A stretch of DNA of 64,000 bases from assembly GCA_002633025.1 (NCBI GenBank), contig NMRB01003092.1, positions 3,884 through 67,883 of the forward strand. The letters are read 5' to 3'. How positions within the stretch are numbered: the stretch's first letter is position 1; every line of letters begins with the position of its first letter. Source of the stretch: Notospermus geniculatus. Lineage: Eukaryota; Nemertea; Pilidiophora; Heteronemertea; Lineidae. The notes under the pieces are model-generated. The model was not told the origin of the DNA. It searched no databases and saw only the letters and a program-made list of their open reading frames with translations. This document shows, piece after piece, positions 1 to 10,713 of this stretch. Both the position numbers and the translations under genes were made by a program.

Positions 1-1645
1 AAGTTTTAACCCCTTGACCACTGAGACATTTATGACTATTAATCAACCTGCATAGACTAAAGTACACATATTTACTCAGAAAGGCCAGGGGTCTCCCTGA
101 GTTGTAATAGGCTACACCTATTGTGATTTAACCCCTTGATCCCTGAAGCAGGACATAGACGGCATCCATTACCCGATATCGATAGTTTTTATCCTTGACA
201 TTTACCGCCCTCCACTAGTTTATACACTGCTTCAAACAGTGCAGAAATCGCATCTCACAGCATTAAATCCAATTTTTTTTCTGGGGAGGCCCCAGACCCC
301 CCTTTTTCCCGGAGAATTCATGGCTGCCTATTTTTCGAAATTGGCCTCTTACTCTCACCCTTACTGACAACACTGCATATTCATAAAACCTTGCTAGCTT
401 AGTTGGTTGCTAGTTGTGTACATTGGCCTGTACAAACTGGGCACTTTAGTAAGTAACTAAGCCAAAGAGGGTTTTACGAATATGGGCCCAGGTGAATGCG
501 TATGGTTTCAATCTTGTCCTAAGAACCGTTATGGTGTGATAAAAAAAAACTCGTGAATTAGTTTTTTGTAATAACCCATGCTTGTCATTTAACATCTGTT
601 GTAACATTTTCTAACAGGAACTAATATTGATTATTTTCGTTGGCTTCAGGTAATTGTTGCCATATGAGTATCATACTCCTTGATGTATTTCCTTTTTCAT
701 AACTGTTGTGTCCCGTGGAAATGTTTTAGAACGCTGTAACGAACCATCTGTCTTCATTCAGAATTGTAAATGTACATTATGCATGTTTAATAATATTACA
801 TTATGCATGTTGGATAATACATGTAATATGACATTTTACATTAACATCATAGGTATTGCATAAGATGACAATATGTATTTAATTTATTTGATAATGTGAC
901 GTCATGTATTAATGTTGAATGATAATGTAACATTTTGCATTTATTTGGTGATGTGACATTAAGCATAATGGATATGTGACATGATGTATTTATTTGATAA
1001 TGTGACTTTATGTATGTTGGAAAATACTTATACATTTTGCATTTAGTAATGCGTTTTGGATAATATCCAACATACATGCAACATAATATGGTGACATTAT
1101 GCACTTATTTGATAATGAAGCATTCCATGGTCGGAAAATTTAATGTGATACGCATTTATTTTGATAACCTGTCGGAATAGAACTTCACTTACGTTTATGT
1201 TTTAGAGCGATTACGTTTCTTTCACTCCCAGCCAAACATCATTTTTATTTCAGCAACCGATTCACCATAACTCAGAGACTCTCACGGTTACCGAATCTCA
1301 CGGCCACCAAATTCTTAACCATCTACGGCACCACAAAAATGTCGCTGCCTACGATTTTGTGGACGCGTATAACTTCGGCGAATACATCCGACCTCTCAGT
1401 GCTACCAGTGTGCGAATACGCGGGCGTGTGACCGTTGCAAAGTCGAATTTTCTATTCATTTGGCTTTCAGACATCTAATGACGGTGCCTAAACGCGACCG
1501 CTAGGCCCGCCGCCGGTTTTATCCCCAATGCTAAACGGACGGCAGACATACATGTAGTACCTGCAATTCAATGGCGAATTTTGCCCTGAATGAAACACAG
1601 CAAGTGATTGATATTTGAGATTTAAAAAGTTACTTCTTTATACAG
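1..1645. other. No gene recognised; AT-rich flank upstream of gene A
   Basis: No exon with a convincing acceptor, donor and domain content was found. Positions about 760-1130 hold degenerate tandem copies of a short word around ACATTATGCAT. Any 5' exons of gene A (signal peptide, promoter) must lie further left or are too short to recognise. Confidence 0.5.
760..1130. repeat. Degenerate AT-rich tandem repeat
   Basis: Repeated variants of ACATTATGCAT, TTGGATAAT and TTTGATAATGTGAC recur every 20-40 bases. The open frame on the minus strand here is a by-product of the repeat and has no domain support. Confidence 0.6.
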
Positions 1646-1885
1646 GAACTCCAGATCTAACGAAATGCAAGACTACGAAGAAAGGCGCAGAATACAAAGG
1701 AACGATGCACAAGACACGGGGTGGTTATGATTGCCAGCACTGGAACACCCAAAAGCCTCATAAGCACCCCCACAAAAAATTGCCTTCAAACTACTGCCGA
1801 AACCCTGATGGGGAGCCTGAACCATGGTGTTATACCACAAATAAGAAAAAACGCTTTGATTTTTGTGATGTGCCGTTTTGCTCAG
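1646..1885 (+). CDS. Kringle domain exon A-K1
   Basis: One complete kringle in a single 240-nt exon (80 codons) between a TACAG acceptor and a CTCAG/GTATGT donor, phase 1 at both ends. All six kringle cysteines are present (in [30 protein letters not shown]), with the hallmark [15 protein letters not shown] core. In lysine-binding kringles the core is DxD; here it is Asp-Gly-Glu, so ligand binding cannot be predicted. Vertebrate kringles are usually split over two exons; this one is not. It is almost identical to the kringle at 2367-2606 and close to those of gene E 45 kb away. Confidence 0.95.
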
Positions 1886-2161
1886 GTATGTATCTTGTCA
1901 TGACAATGTTTGTGGTGTAGGCCTAGTTCTAAAAGCCATCCATGATGTGTACTTTTTACCATCAGCCTGAAGAAAATCAGTAGGCCCTTTTAGTATTACA
2001 AGTATCTAATGCATGTATGTCAGCCCGTATTATAGGCTTTTGGAAGACAAATCACCACTGGAGAGTCAAAATAGAACACCTGCCGTAGTTCCTCAATGAA
2101 GTAGCTTCTAATCCATAGCATTTTGCTAAAAACAGAAATACAAAATATATTTGTGTTCCAG

Positions 2162-2197
2162 CCCTCGAAAAGAAAACAGCCAAGGAGGAGGACAAAG
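2162..2197 (+). CDS. Short charged linker exon A-L1
   Basis: A 36-nt phase 1-1 exon between GTTCCAG and GGTAAGG, encoding the Lys/Glu-rich stretch LEKKTAKEEDK. It lies between the two kringles. The same TTTTGCTAAAAACA ... TTCCAG context precedes the linker exons at 3005, 3693, 4193 and 46294, which supports it as a real duplicated cassette. No domain. Confidence 0.6.
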
Positions 2198-2366
2198 GTA
2201 AGGATTGAAATTTGACCAAGAATCGTTAACTCTCGTTCTTTAAAAAGCTGTAGCACACGTACGAAAAAACCCAAATGCTAGTGTCAGACACTGGCACTGA
2301 CAATTTAAAGGCGAAGCAGCAAGTGATTGATATTTGAGATTTTGGAAGTTGTTTTTTTTTGTACAG

Positions 2367-2606
2367 GAACTCCAGATCTAACGAAATGCAAGACTACGAA
2401 GAAAGGCGCAGAGTACAAAGGAACGATGCACAAGACACGAGGTGGTTATGATTGCCAGCACTGGAATACCCAAAAGCCACATAAGCACCCCCACAAAAAA
2501 CTGCCTTCAAACTACTGCCGAAACCCTGATGGGGAGCCTGAACCATGGTGTTATACCACAAATAAGAAAAAACGCTTCGATTTTTGTGATGTGCCGTTTT
2601 GCTCAG
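2367..2606 (+). CDS. Kringle domain exon A-K2
   Basis: A second 240-nt single-exon kringle, phase 1-1, with the same six cysteines and NYCRNPDG core as the exon at 1646. The encoded domain is identical or nearly so to that copy, with only a few nucleotide changes, which indicates a recent duplication or gene conversion. Donor is CTCAG/GTATGT. Confidence 0.95.
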
Positions 2607-3004
2607 GTATGTATCTTGTCATGACAGTGTTTGTATGGAAGCTCTAAAAGCCATTGATAATGTGTACCGTAAGAAAATCAGTGTAGGCCCCTTTAGTATT
2701 ACAAGTATGATGGCACTCTGTAGGCTTTTAAAAGACAAATCAGTATACTGTAGGCGAAATAGCACACCAGTCGTATAGCTGCTCAGGAAAGCAACTTTTA
2801 GGCTGTATACACCGAACGCGAATTCGCGTGCGACAGGGCAACGCGCGCGATTTATGCTTTGAAAGCCTTTGTCTGCGTGCAGTGAGGCGGAAAATAAAGA
2901 ATTTGGCGCGTGCGTCAACGCATCGCGTTTGGTGTAACCATAGCCTTATTCCAAGGTATTGTTCGAAGGTATTTTGCTAAAAACACAAACCGTACGTGTT
3001 CCAG

Positions 3005-3052
3005 ACCTCAAAACGAAGGTGACTATAATAAAGTCTGGTTCAACGTCCACGG
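3005..3052 (+). CDS. Linker exon A-L2
   Basis: A 48-nt phase 1-1 exon between GTTCCAG and GGTAAGG encoding LKTKVTIIKSGSTST. It is a Ser/Thr/Lys spacer with no domain, repeated identically at 3693-3740. Confidence 0.55.
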
Positions 3053-3525
3053 GTAAGGATTGAATTTTTACCTCCTATGATTCAATCTCATGATCTTGCT
3101 ACGAAATGAATGTGAGTGGTTACACACGTCGGCAATGGGCGCTGTCAGTCAACTACTAGTCCAGTAAAAATATGAAAAAAATCCCTTGACCCCAAACAAA
3201 TTGCAATAGTTTGTTTTATGACTGGGACTTGTTCTATGGGTGTCAAGGACACTCTGTAGGCTTTTAAAAGACAAATCAGTATACTGTAGGCGAAATAGCA
3301 CACCAGTCGTATAGCTGCTCAGGAAAGCAGCTTTTAGGCTGCATACACCGAACGCGAATTCGCGTGCGACAGGGCAACGCGCGCGATTTATGCTTTGAAA
3401 GCCTTTGTCTGCGTGCAGTGAGGCGGAAAATAAAGAATTTGGCGCGCGCGTCAACGCATCGCGTTTGGTGTAACCATAGCCTTATTCCAAGGTATTGTTC
3501 GAAGGTATTTTGCTAAAAACACAAA

Positions 3526-3674
3526 GGGCCGTATTCACCAAGGGTGATCATCGCGCGATTAAGACTTAGACGCGTGTAACTTCACTAAATGCACACACTT
3601 CCACCATGCTTTTGAAGAAGGTATAGGCGTCTAAGTCTTAATCGCGCGATGATCACCCTTGGTGAATTCGGCCC
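3526..3674. mobile_element. MITE-like inverted-repeat element
   Basis: Terminal inverted repeats begin GGGCCGTATTCACCAAGGGT and extend about 50 bases, reading back as ACCCTTGGTGAATTCGGCCC. The upstream copy of the host duplication (around 2990) lacks the insert, giving an empty site. No coding capacity. Confidence 0.8.
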
Positions 3675-3692
3675 AAAACGTACGTGTTCCAG

Positions 3693-3740
3693 ACCTCAAA
3701 ACGAAGGTGACTATAATAAAGTCTGGTTCAACGTCCACGG
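3693..3740 (+). CDS. Linker exon A-L3
   Basis: An identical copy of the 48-nt phase 1-1 linker exon at 3005, created by the local tandem duplication. Splice sites are intact. Confidence 0.55.
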
Positions 3741-3895
3741 GTAAGGATTGAATTTTTACCTCCTATGATTCAATCTCATGATCTTGCTACGAAATGAATG
3801 TGAGTGGTTACACACGTCGGCAATGGGCGCTGTCAGTCAACTACTGATGAAAATCAATTGACAAATCAGTATAGTGTAGGCGAAATAGCACACCA

Positions 3896-4010
3896 GGACC
3901 GGTATTCATAAAACTACTTAAGTCTAAGTGTGGTGCTTATCTTTTGTGTTGAACAAAGGATAAGTAACACACTTAGACTTACATGTAAGTACTTTTATGA
4001 ATATGGGTCC
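3896..4010. mobile_element. MITE-like inverted-repeat element
   Basis: Inverted repeat starting GGACCGGTATTCATAAAACT and ending in ATTCATAAAA-type complement with GGGTCC. Same family as the elements at 23578 and 46415 (shared inner AAGTCTAAGTGTG and CTTATCTTTTGTGTTGAACA). Confidence 0.75.
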
Positions 4011-4118
4011 AGGGCCCGTATGCATAAAGGTGGAATAAGCATATTCCAGGTATAGCCTCACGTTAAAACGTTAGGTATACCTGGAATAAGTTTATTCCAC
4101 CTTATGCATACGGGCCCT
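4011..4118. mobile_element. MITE-like inverted-repeat element
   Basis: Near-perfect hairpin with ends AGGGCCCGTATGCATAAAGG and its complement, inner arm GGAATAAGCATATTCCAGG. It abuts the preceding element directly. Confidence 0.75.
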
Positions 4119-4192
4119 GTCGTATAGCTGCTCAGGAAAGCAGCTTTTATTCCAAGGTATTTTTCCAAAAACACAAAACGTACGTGTTCCAG

Positions 4193-4246
4193 GCCTCAAT
4201 ACGATGGTGACTACATATATAACAAAGTCTACTTCAACGTTTACGG
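4193..4246 (+). CDS. Linker exon A-L4 (diverged copy)
   Basis: A 54-nt phase 1-1 exon between GTTCCAG and GGTAAGG, a diverged relative of the 48-nt linkers at 3005 and 3693 (reads LNTMVTTYITKSTSTFT). Thr/Ser-rich. It stays in frame despite the added codons, which suggests it is or was coding. Confidence 0.5.
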
Positions 4247-4250
4247 GTAA

Positions 4251-4477
4251 GGCCCCTATTACATAGAGCTAAACGCTAATCGGTATTCCAGGCACGTTTC
4301 GTAGGGCACGCATATAAGTGTGAATCGAGCAAGGTTATTTCCACGAGTGGTTTACATAAGACTAAACTATTCTGAGGGCACGCTGTTCGCTTTTTGTTCG
4401 AATCATGCATGTCCAAATTTTTACCGTATACCGAATACCGAATACGGAATAGCATATAACTCTATGTAATAGGGGCC
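4251..4477. mobile_element. MITE-like inverted-repeat element
   Basis: Ends GGCCCCTATTACATAGAG and its complement CTCTATGTAATAGGGGCC, about 227 bases, no open frame. Confidence 0.7.
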
Positions 4478-4489
4478 GAAGGCTAAGGC

Positions 4490-4626
4490 TAAGGCTAAGA
4501 ATCCATTCACGCGATTTTCTTGCCGCAGACGCTCGAAAGCATTGTTTGTTTCCGCCGCGTTGGTCGTGGACAAAGGATGCGACATCGCGCAGCACGAAAA
4601 TCGCGTGAATGGATTCTTAGGCTAAG
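4490..4626. mobile_element. MITE-like inverted-repeat element (CACGCGATTTT family)
   Basis: Arms GGCTAAGAATCCATTCACGC and complement flank a core containing TTGTTTGTTTCCGC and GGACAAAGGAT. A second family member lies at about 22170-22305. Confidence 0.7.
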
Positions 4627-5159
4627 GATTGAATTTTTACCTCCTATGATTCAATCTCATGATCTTGCTACGGAAATGAATGCAAGTGGTTACACACGTC
4701 GGCAATTATAGGCGCTGTCAGTCAATTGACCAAAAGGTGTCACAATTCAATGCCTAGTGGACCCATTCATGCGTGATTGAGCACCAATCAAGAGAATTTT
4801 CTTTTGTATTTGTCTGCTTGAACTTTGCTGCCATGTTTTGGCAATAATTAAAGCGCGGCTGACAGCTGCAGTATCCAACCACCGCTAATGGGTCACAGAT
4901 ACTATCATATTAGCCTAAAATTTTACATGTATTTTTAAATTCCGCACATTCTTTTCAGCTTAATAGCTTTATTCTCATTGACTTGAGGTATCATTCCTTT
5001 GGTCACGGGCTCTACGTACTTTTCGCCGAATTCTAGAAGAGCTAGAATTCGATAACAATGTCGCTGCCGTTGTATACGAAAACACGAGTATTTTCCGCGA
5101 AGGAGTCATTTTATAATCGCTCAGTGCAACCAGTTGCCAGCATATCATTCTTTCCAGAA

Positions 5160-5485
5160 CGCTTCCACAATGTTGACCACAGACATCGTTTGTGTGATGC
5201 CACTGATCACACAGACATCGTCAGTGTGGTGCCACTGATTACACAGACCTCTGTGTTACCACTGATCACACAGACATCGTCTGTGGGATGCCACTGATCA
5301 CATATATCTATGTGTTACCACTGATCACACTGACATCGTCTGTGTGATGCCACTGATCACACAGACATCGTCTGTGTGATGCCACTGATCACACAGACAT
5401 CGTCTGTGGGATGCCACTGATCACACAGATCTCTGTGTTACCACTGATCACACAGATATCGCCTGTGATGACACTGAAGACACAG
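5160..5485. repeat. Minisatellite
   Basis: About ten copies of a roughly 30-base unit built on CCACTGATCACACAGACATCG and GTCTGTGTGATG, itself partly palindromic. It lies in the intron before the first LamG exon of gene A. Confidence 0.85.
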
Positions 5486-5738
5486 AATTGCCTTTCTGAC
5501 CGTTACATCAATTCAAATGGTACACGTCATGTATTGTTGAGAGTGTATTGTCTTGCTTGTCAGAAACTGTATTAGTTTCTTTAGTCTTACAACTCTAAGA
5601 TGACGATTTGTTTCTGAAAATACGCTCTGTTTCAGTTCACAGGTGAGTCTCTTCAATACCTAGATTTCTGAAACCCGTACGTGAACAAAATTAAAATTTG
5701 TGCATGAACTAGTTTGACCTCTCACTTTTTCCTCGCAG

Positions 5739-6389
5739 TAACATCAACAATCCTTGACTTCTTTAAACTTCAATGGTGGATTCTTACCCCTGAATATGTT
5801 GGGGAAGAGTACACGCATGGTGCGACAATGACGAAGAGTGACTGTGTCGACATCGAACCCGACCACGGCCCCGGTCAGATCCCAGCGTGGGAGTTCCCTG
5901 GAAAGACAGACTGCAGTGTTAAGATAGAGAAAGGAAAACTGGATTTCAAGTCCACCTTTACCATTGCCGCATTCATATATCAAGACAAAGTTGTCGATGG
6001 ACCGATCGTTGAATGGCAAGGGAAGGGTTCGACTTGGGGAACCCATTTCTGGATTTTTACGAAGAAGACATTTATAAACCTGATGCCGCTCAAAGGGAGC
6101 GGCAGTTTTTTTCATTTGAAGCCGAAAACAAAGAAGTGGCTTTTCACCGGCGTAAGCTACCGTCAGACCGGTAACAAGGGAGAAGTGATGATGTGGACTG
6201 GTGACGATGTCATCACCAAGAAAGTGGCAAAAGTTGACGTCAGCACGATCGGAGACCTATACGTTGGTCTACGTCCCAAGAGAGGGAAAGTCGCATTCAA
6301 GGGGAAGTTGGCAGGGGTCACTCTCCTAAAAGGGGGCATTAAGAAAGAAGATATTAAAACCTTAAAGGAAAACATCCTCTTTAGGCTCG
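5739..6389 (+). CDS. LamG/ConA-like lectin domain exon A-G1
   Basis: A 651-nt phase 1-1 exon (217 codons) from CTCGCAG to CTCG/GTACGT. Residue order: a WWILTP entry motif near residue 15, a first Cys near 40, IPAWEFPG, a second Cys, KGKLDFKSTFTIAAF, an IVEW strand, WxFTGVSY followed by a GEVMMWTGDD turn, and FKGKLAGVTLLKGG before the end. This strand order fits the laminin-G / concanavalin-A-like jelly roll (Laminin_G_3-like). No metal or sugar site can be assigned. Followed by a second LamG exon in the same phase. Confidence 0.85.
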
Positions 6390-6411
6390 GTACGTTACTG
6401 TGGTTTTGAAA

Positions 6412-6600
6412 ATGGAGTTTTGGCAAAGGCCCCGAAACGACCAACGCGAATGCTATTCCAATTGTTCGATGTCACGAAGAGAGTACCGAACTAAATGATA
6501 AAACGTTCGCGTTGGCTTTTGGGGGATTTGCCAAAACTCCCTTTGTCGATGCTCTCTTCGTGGCATCGAACAACGGAATTGGCGTTTCGGGACTTTGCAA
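6412..6600. mobile_element. MITE-like elements, GTTTTGGCAAAGGCCCCGAAACG family
   Basis: Between the two LamG exons two inverted copies of a GAGTTTTGGCAAAG...CCGAAACG arm are interleaved with CGATGxCACGAAGAGAG. The same family occurs at 42142-42272 and 58013-58392. Confidence 0.7.
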
Positions 6601-6667
6601 AACATCTCTTTCTCAAAGTTCTGAAAGCGTTTCTTACACAAAAAACAACTTCTTTGCCAACTTTCAG

Positions 6668-7300
6668 CTCCTTCGCAACCTGGGGAATTTTTCAAACTGT
6701 CTTGGTGGATCTTTTCGCCTGGGAAAACAGGGAAAGCATTGATGCAAGGCCTGGACATGAAAGTACACGGCGTTGAGACCGAGGATACGGGCGGCCCATT
6801 CAACACCCCTGCCTGGAAGTTCCCAAGTAATAAGAAAACCTATTTGGAAATAGACCACAAGGGGAAACTGGACTTCAAGAAAAGTGTCACCCTTGCTGCT
6901 TTTATCCGTGTTGACTCACTCAGAGGTTGCCCGATCGTGGAGTGGCAAAATGGATTCCATTTTTGGATTTGGAAAAAGAAAACCTACGTGAATCTTATGC
7001 CAGCCGTCGGAGGGGTAAAAAAATCCGTATACTATCATCAATCTCCGAAGTTGAAGACCTGGGTTTTCACAGGAATCAGCTACGACCACAAGACAGGAGA
7101 AGCGTTGATGTGGACTGGTGATGATTTCAAACGATACACGCCAGGACAATTCACTATCAAAACGTCGAAGAAAGTATACATTGGGATACGTCCGGGGAAA
7201 CAGAACTTCCAGGGGAAGATGGCGGGCGTTACCTTCCTTAATGGAGCTGTGAGGGTCGTCGACATTCCACAGCTGAAAGAAGATATCCTCGGTCCACTAG
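6668..7300 (+). CDS. LamG/ConA-like lectin domain exon A-G2
   Basis: A 633-nt phase 1-1 exon (211 codons) from TTTCAG to CTAG/GTGAGT. It has the WWIFSP entry motif, PAWKFP, KGKLDFKKSVTLAAF, IVEW, WVFTGISYDHKTGEALMWTG, FQGKMAGVTF and a terminal DILGPL. Unlike the other LamG exons it lacks both of the paired cysteines (the positions read DMKVHG and KTYLEI), consistent with joint loss of a disulfide. A few residues shorter than its paralogues. Confidence 0.85.
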
Positions 7301-7529
7301 GTGAGTTTTTTTTGGGGGGGGGGTATGTTGAAACGGTGCATAGAGTCGAGTTGGACCAATATACATGTACATTGTACCTGTACTCTAAATCCATGCTTAA
7401 ACTTGACTCCGCCTGTAATCTGACTATCTAATACTAGGCCATCTTCACAACCGCTTTTGACGACGCCTTGAATAAAGCTGTGTGTACACTGGCAACCTTG
7501 CCCCAACAACATTGCTGCTGACAGTTAAC

Positions 7530-7680
7530 GCCACGTTACAGATAACCGAGAGTTTATCGCTCCGTTAACGATAACACTATTAAACGTTAACGTTACACTG
7601 CAAATGTACGTCGGCAATAGCGTTAGCGTTAGTGTTATCGTTAACGGAGCAATTTCTTAACTCTCTAACGTTATATATCA
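7530..7680. mobile_element. MITE-like inverted repeat (GTTAACG-rich)
   Basis: Arms CGCTCCGTTAACGATAACAC and the complement GTGTTATCGTTAACGGAGC flank a short AT/CG-rich centre. The second copy from the tandem duplication is at about 8168-8325. Confidence 0.6.
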
Positions 7681-7912
7681 CTATACCGGTAACACTGCTT
7701 TGAACAACATATAACCCTGGTATACAGCAATCAGTTTTGCCTCAAAATTTCGTCGATTTAAGCTAAGCCTTGTTGCCTCTCCGTGCATACATGGCGAGAA
7801 CACGTACATATACAATGCATATTGAACCAATTCGATTTCAGCTTCTGATAGAATCGATTTCTAACTCGATCAATGCCCAGTATCAGCCCTGCCGGCGCCA
7901 CATCAAAATTAG

Positions 7913-7951
7913 ACATTCCACAGCTGAAAGAAGATATCCTCGGTCCACTAG
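7913..7951 (+). pseudogene. Partial LamG exon remnant
   Basis: The last 39 nt of the 6668-7300 exon repeated by the tandem duplication, with an intact CTAG/GTGAGT donor. An ATTAG happens to precede it so that a phase 1-1 micro-exon reading DIPQLKEDILGPL is formally possible, but there is no pyrimidine tract before the AG. Most likely non-coding. Confidence 0.6.
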
Positions 7952-8668
7952 GTGAGTTTTTTTTGGGGGGGGGGTATGTTGAAACGGTGCATAGAGTCGA
8001 GTTGGACCAATACACATGTAAATTGTACCTGTACTCTAAATCCATGCTTAAACTTGACTCCGCCTGTAATCTGACTATCTAATACTAGGCCATCTTCACA
8101 ACCGCCTTTGACGACGCCTTGATTAGAATAAAGCTGTGTGTACACTGGCAACCTTGCCCCAACAACATTGCAGTTAACGCCACGTTACAGATAACCGAGA
8201 GTTTATCGCTCCGTTAACGATAACACTATTAAACGTTAACGTTACACTGCAAATGTACGTCGGCAATAGCGTTAGCGTTAGTGTTATCGTTACGGAGCAA
8301 TTTCTTAACTCTCTAACGTTATATATCACTATACCGGTAACACTGCTTTGAACAACATATAACCCTGGTATACAGCAATCAGTTTTGCCTCAAAATTTCG
8401 TCGATTTAAGCTAAGCCTTGTTGCCTCTCCGTGCATACATGGCGAGAACACGTACATATACAATGTATATTGAACCAATTCGATTTCAGCTTCTGATAGA
8501 ATCGATTTCTAACTCGATCAATGCCCAGTATCAGCCCTGCCGGCGCCACATCAAAATTGAACCATTGCCCTATTTGCTCATACACATAGGCGAAATGTCA
8601 TGTAGGCCTATGGACGGTTTTCGAGCCAATTTGGGACAAGTTACCAATGTGTTCCTGTATTCTTTCAG

Positions 8669-8884
8669 TCAATGTAGCTTACAAGAAACCTGCAGTGCAA
8701 TTTGACCAGTTCGCAGATTATACCCCTTCGAGGGCCGTTGATGGCAACAGCAACACCAATTTAATCACCGGGAAGTCATGCACCCATACGAAAAGCGGGT
8801 CCGGCACCACTTGGTTGGCCGTTGATCTGCTGGAGCCATTTACTGTCAACAACGTTGAGTTGGTTAACAGGGGAGATTGTTGTG
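8669..8884 (+). CDS. FTP (fucolectin / F5-8C-like) domain, first-half exon A-F1a
   Basis: A 216-nt phase 1-1 exon from TTTCAG to TGTG/GTGAGT, encoding the N-terminal half of a fucolectin-type domain: NVAYKKPAVQ, SRAVDGN, SCTHTK, WLAVDLLEPF and ELVNRGDCC. In eel fucolectin, fucose is bound by a His, then R-x-D-x4-R. Here the His is in CTHTK and the R-x-D in NRGDCC; the last Arg comes from the next exon (GERL), so the ligand site is built across the splice junction. All binding residues are present in this copy. Confidence 0.9.
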
Positions 8885-8924
8885 GTGAGTCAAGGCGCTG
8901 CTGCACTTGAGGGTTTTCTAACCG

Positions 8925-9205
8925 CAAACCGCTGTCGTGGAAACGGGCCCGCACAGCGCGCAGCGGCAGAAACCGCTGTCGTGGAAACGGGCCCGCACAG
9001 CGTGCCGCGGCGGAAACCGCTGTCGTGGAAACGGGCCCGCACAGCACACCACGGCGGAAACCGCTGTCGTGGAAATGGGCCCACACAGCGCGCCGCGGCG
9101 GAAACCGCTGTAGTGCAAACGGGCCCGCACAGCGCGTCGCGGCGGAAACCACTGTAGTGGAAACGGGCCCGCACCGCTCGCCGCAAACCGCTGTAGTGAA
9201 AGCGG
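8925..9205. repeat. GC-rich minisatellite in FTP intron
   Basis: Six to seven copies of a 43-44-base unit (ACCGCTGTCGTGGAAACGGG followed by CCCGCACAGCGCGCCGCGGC). It opens both strands to long but meaningless frames. It splits the two halves of FTP1. Confidence 0.9.
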
Positions 9206-9489
9206 GGTTCGATTTGCCACCGGTTTTCTCCGGTGCAGGCTGGTTGCCAGTGCCTATTCTAAGAATATCCTATTGATAAGGACGAACTTGGGCTGGACCA
9301 GGGATTTAGGCGGGAGGGGGCGCCACAACCACTATGATAAAGATGTGTCACCCACTCCGAAAATATTCAACCACGTTAAAAACATAGTACTTTTTCGGCA
9401 GGGGGCGCCACTTGCGCCTCTCCCCCAAATCCGCCTCTTGAGAACTAGGCAATGCCTGTGAAAACCGTGATACATTGTATCTGCTTCAG

Positions 9490-9720
9490 GCGAGCGGTTG
9501 AAGGATTTTAAGATCCTCCTCACTGACGTTAAACCAGTCCCAGGAAAAGGCTTAGAGTCTGTCACAGAGTGTGTCGAACACAAGGCAGCCGCAAAGAAGG
9601 GTGAAACCTTGTCGCTGAAGTGTTCTAAGGAAGAGGGAGTTACTGGTCGGTACATCGCTGTGCAACAATCAAGGACGAGGCCCTTATCCCTATGCGAGTT
9701 CAAAGTGTTCGGGATCAGAG
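9490..9720 (+). CDS. FTP domain, second-half exon A-F1b
   Basis: A 231-nt phase 1-1 exon from CTTCAG to AGAG/GTAAAG. It completes the FTP fold: GERLKDFKI at the start (supplying the last Arg of the R-x-D-x4-R motif), TDVKPVPGK, two cysteines, GRYIAVQQSR and a final LCEFKVFG strand, the usual end of F5/8C-like fucolectins. Confidence 0.9.
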
Positions 9721-10001
9721 GTAAAGGCATATGTACGCGAGGAATCCATCGTTGTTGGCTTCAATAGCAAACTAATGCGGGTTCGATTCTTCCGCAACGT
9801 TGCTTCTCTGTCCCGATTTCTGCCCACAACGATAGCGATGTGAAAGTCCAATAGTTTTTCGGAAGATAAATACATTGGCTGCCGTTTGTAGCTTGAAAAA
9901 TAAAGGGCAAAACAACTCTGTAACCACAGAGATCACCTGTTTTTTTGAGCTTTCAGCGAAGTGTATTCCACATGATAAGGTGTAATATGTTCATCCTCCA
10001 G

Positions 10002-10220
10002 AAAATATCGCGTTCGCCAAACCGGCCATGCAGTTCAATAATTACTACGATGCTTACGCGTCACGGGCTGTGGATGGAAATGCCGACACCAACTGGTCTG
10101 GACGTTCATGTGCCTGCACAAAGCCTGGTAAAAAAGGCAAAAAGACGTGGTGGGCAGTGGATCTGCAAGGAGACTACTCTGTAAAACGAGTGGAGGTCGT
10201 TAACAGAGGCGATTGCTGTC
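10002..10220 (+). CDS. FTP domain, first-half exon A-F2a
   Basis: A 219-nt phase 1-1 exon from TCCAG to GTC/GTAAGT. It contains NIAFAKPAMQ, SRAVDGNADTN, SCACTK, WWAVDLQGDY and VNRGDCC. The fucose-contact His of CTHTK is replaced by Cys (SCACTK), while NRGDCC plus PERL from the next exon keep the Arg-Asp-Arg part. Sugar specificity may therefore differ from FTP1. Confidence 0.9.
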
Positions 10221-10488
10221 GTAAGTGCGAACTAAAACTGGTACACATAGAGCAAAGTGGGATCGTCTGTGCGAGAAATTTCTTTGAGCTAAAACCGTGT
10301 GCTACCTCGTCTCTGCGAGGTTTATTTTGTGATACGACTCACAGACACACAATTTTCAATCTCGCAAACTTACACGTACAACGGAGACAAACTACGCCCA
10401 GTGCTGACAACACATGTCCGTCAGCATTACGCGGACGAAATAGTCCACCGTAATCTCTGCGACTAATAAAACTGCTCGAATGTTTCAG

Positions 10489-10713
10489 CCGAGCGCTTAA
10501 AGAATTTCAAGATTTTAGTCACCAATGTAAAGCCAGTTCCGGGAAAAGATCTGAAAAGCACGAAACAGTGTGCTCATTATCGAAGTGCAGGCAAAAAGAG
10601 TGAAGTAATTCAACTTGAGTGCCCCACCGATCTTACCGGGAGATATCTCGCCGTCCAGGAAGACCAAAGTCAGTATTTGACTATTTGTGAGTTCAGAGTT
10701 TTCGCGGAAACAG
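10489..10713 (+). CDS. FTP domain, second-half exon A-F2b
   Basis: A 225-nt phase 1-1 exon from TTTCAG to ACAG/GTGAGT: PERLKNFKI, TNVKPVPGKDL, QCAH, CPTDLTGRYLAVQE and ICEFRVF. Its counterpart in gene A copy 2 is 27125-27349 (two or three residue changes). Confidence 0.9.

Larger units (their letters stand above)
2706..4250 (+). repeat. Local tandem duplication carrying linker exons
   Basis: The block at about 2711-3130 (GCACTCTGTAGGC... through linker exon and downstream intron) is repeated at about 3247-3845 with an inverted-repeat element inserted at 3526-3674, and again partially at 3860-4250, itself split by two more inserted elements. Each copy contains one linker exon. Confidence 0.75.
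7261..8555 (+). repeat. Tandem duplication of about 650 bp
   Basis: Bases 7261-7911 are repeated at 7912-8555 with few changes. The unit starts inside the LamG exon, so the second copy carries only its last 39-40 coding bases. Each copy also contains an inverted-repeat element. Confidence 0.9.

Noticed and set aside
5630-5650. Micro-exon TTCACAG between TTTCAG and GTGAGT
   Set aside because: Seven bases would break the otherwise universal phase-1 pattern and there is no supporting domain.
8718-9220. Long open frames on both strands over the FTP1 intron
   Set aside because: They arise from the 43-44-bp GC-rich minisatellite, in which several frames stay open; no domain or splice support.
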